64,000 bases of DNA, from assembly GCA_965207275.1 (NCBI GenBank), contig CBDBMH010000002.1, positions 2,790,001 through 2,854,000 of the forward strand, read 5' to 3'. The first letter of the stretch is position 1, and each line of letters begins with the position of its first letter. This DNA comes from Bin22 sp965207275 (GTDB lineage Bacteria > Chloroflexota > Dehalococcoidia > Lucifugimonadales > UBA3495). The translations under genes and the position numbers were made by a program. Of this stretch, positions 63,141 to 64,000 are shown piece by piece. Under the pieces are notes generated by a model. That model was not told where the DNA came from, did no database searches, and saw nothing but the letters and a program-made list of their open reading frames with translations.

Positions 63141-64000
63141 TTAGAAAGCGGTCTGCACCGCCAGCCGGCGCTGTTCCTCAAAGGACACACGCCGCCCGCC
63201 GGCCATACGCAGGGCGTGCTGCAGGGTGCGGCGCGCCAGGGCCTCCACCATGTCCTTGCGGTAGGCGGCGGTACCACGAACGTCGTCAATGGGCGTGGCG
63301 GCGTTTCGGGCTGCCTCTGCGGCCTGGGCCAGCGCGCCGGGGGAAAGTTCCCTTCCCCTCAGCTGGTTCTCGGCCTCGGTGGCGCGGAAGGGGACGGGCC
63401 CCACGGCGCCCAGGGCAATGCGGGCGTCGCGGCAGGTAACGCCGTCATCCTCCAGGGTAATCACCGACGCTACGCCCACCGTGGCAATATCCATGGCGCC
63501 CCGGGGGCTGTGCTTTATGTAAAGCGATCCGGTACGTGGCGGCAATGGCGGCAAAGTTAGCTGGGTCAGCAACTCTCCCTGCTGCAGGGCGGTGCGACCA
63601 GGACCCTGGAAGAACTCGGTCAGCGGCAGGGCGCGGGCGCCGTCGGGCCCGGTGATGGCGCACTGGGCATCGAAGGCCAGCAATGCCGGCAGGGTATCGC
63701 CGGCGGGGGAGGCGTTGCAGACGTTGCCGCCCACAGTCGCCAGGTTCCGCACCTGCACCCCGGCAAAGGAAGTGGCGCCGGTGGCCAGCGCCTGGTAGCG
63801 GCGGCGCACCTGGACATTGGTTTCAATGGCCTGCACCGTGGCCAGCGCCCCCAGCCGCAGGCCGTTCTGCGGGCTATAAGTTATGCGGCCCAGGCCGGAA
63901 ATTCCCTTGATGTTGACCACGCAGTCCGGCCGCCATCCGCCGGGGGCGGACTGCCGCCAGCGCACCAGGAAGTCGGTGCTGCCGGCAACGGGCCGGGCCC
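63141..64000 (-). CDS. Molybdenum hydroxylase FAD-binding subunit (5' end outside window)
   Basis: The frame is open to the right edge; the codons before the GTG at 63965 encode RPVAGSTDFLV, the conserved start of the FAD domain (family: PxAGGTDLL), so the true start is beyond 64000. Further motifs are GLRLGALATVQAIE, ATSFAGVQVRNLATVGGNVCNASPAGDT split by normal spacing, and a C-terminal CO-dehydrogenase flavoprotein domain with RGAMDIATVGVASVI. It would transfer electrons from the Fe-S subunit to NAD+ or a quinone-linked acceptor. Confidence 0.92.
   Translation of the reverse strand, partial: ARPVAGSTDFLVRWRQSAPGGWRPDCVVNIKGISGLGRITYSPQNGLRLGALATVQAIETNVQVRRRYQALATGATSFAGVQVRNLATVGGNVCNASPAGDTLPALLAFDAQCAITGPDGARALPLTEFFQGPGRTALQQGELLTQLTLPPLPPRTGSLYIKHSPRGAMDIATVGVASVITLEDDGVTCRDARIALGAVGPVPFRATEAENQLRGRELSPGALAQAAEAARNAATPIDDVRGTAAYRKDMVEALARRTLQHALRMAGGRRVSFEEQRRLAVQTAF

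Overview
The window is GC-rich bacterial chromosome, most likely from an uncultured Chloroflexota of the Dehalococcoidia/SAR202 kind. This is inferred from gene content: PT-rich lipoproteins with lipoboxes, many VOC-fold proteins, GMC flavoenzymes, CaiB/BaiF and CitE-type CoA enzymes, a DUF1800/DUF1501 pair, a TAT-less reductive-dehalogenase-like protein, a UGSC-type selenoprotein and a CxxxY-type CcmE. No ribosomal or other strong phylogenetic marker is present, so the assignment is tentative. I see no prophage, CRISPR array, replication origin or intact insertion sequence.

Layout. 0-4 kb: a propeller lipoprotein (cut by the window edge), then an LprG/LppX-like lipoprotein directly before a DHA2 exporter. 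4-13 kb: two tandem VOC proteins, a GMC oxidoreductase, a thiolase, tRNA-Ala, an NHL propeller, a DUF1800-DUF1501 pair and another VOC protein. 13-18.4 kb (minus strand): a small Cys-containing protein and a reductive-dehalogenase-like corrinoid/Fe-S protein, then CaiB - retropepsin-like protease - CitE. 18.4-19.6 kb is gene-poor and holds a decayed tRNA-Ala copy and two composite inverted repeats. 19.6-26.4 kb: an unknown conserved protein, a VOC protein, an MFS transporter, a selenoprotein gene read through an in-frame UGA, a frameshifted aldo/keto reductase and a methyltransferase. 26.8-34 kb: a penicillin-acylase-type Ntn hydrolase, cytochrome c maturation genes ccmB-C-D facing ccmE, a decayed ISAs1-type transposase and a NurA-type nuclease. 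34-43.7 kb: DinB and VOC proteins, an ammonium transporter, then a signalling block (STAS, REC-SpoIIE phosphatase, RsbW-like kinase, amino-acid-type binding protein, histidine kinase). 43.7-50.2 kb (minus): an LMW-PTP/ArsC relative without its catalytic Cys, and a dipeptide-type ABC operon with two binding proteins, one interrupted by TGA. 50.2-58.4 kb: an MFS transporter, a frameshifted aldo/keto reductase, two HtrA-like lipoprotein proteases with debris of a third, a frameshifted coiled-coil membrane protein, and an MFS gene with an in-frame TGA at a Cys-like position. 58.4-64 kb (minus): a choline-dehydrogenase-like GMC enzyme and a three-subunit molybdenum hydroxylase running off the right edge.

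How the genes fit together. The content suggests a heterotroph that imports peptides and amino acids and oxidises diverse organic molecules (GMC, molybdenum hydroxylase, thiolase, CoA-transferase/lyase). It appears to have cytochrome c respiration and a signalling module that may read nitrogen or amino-acid availability next to Amt. The strongest unusual items are the selenoprotein gene, the second in-frame TGA in an MFS gene, the dehalogenase-like protein, and a family of roughly 110-145 bp inverted-repeat elements whose stems vary in a compensatory way. Three genes carry apparent one-base losses in short homopolymers and one a nonsense codon, so either decay or sequence error should be kept in mind.
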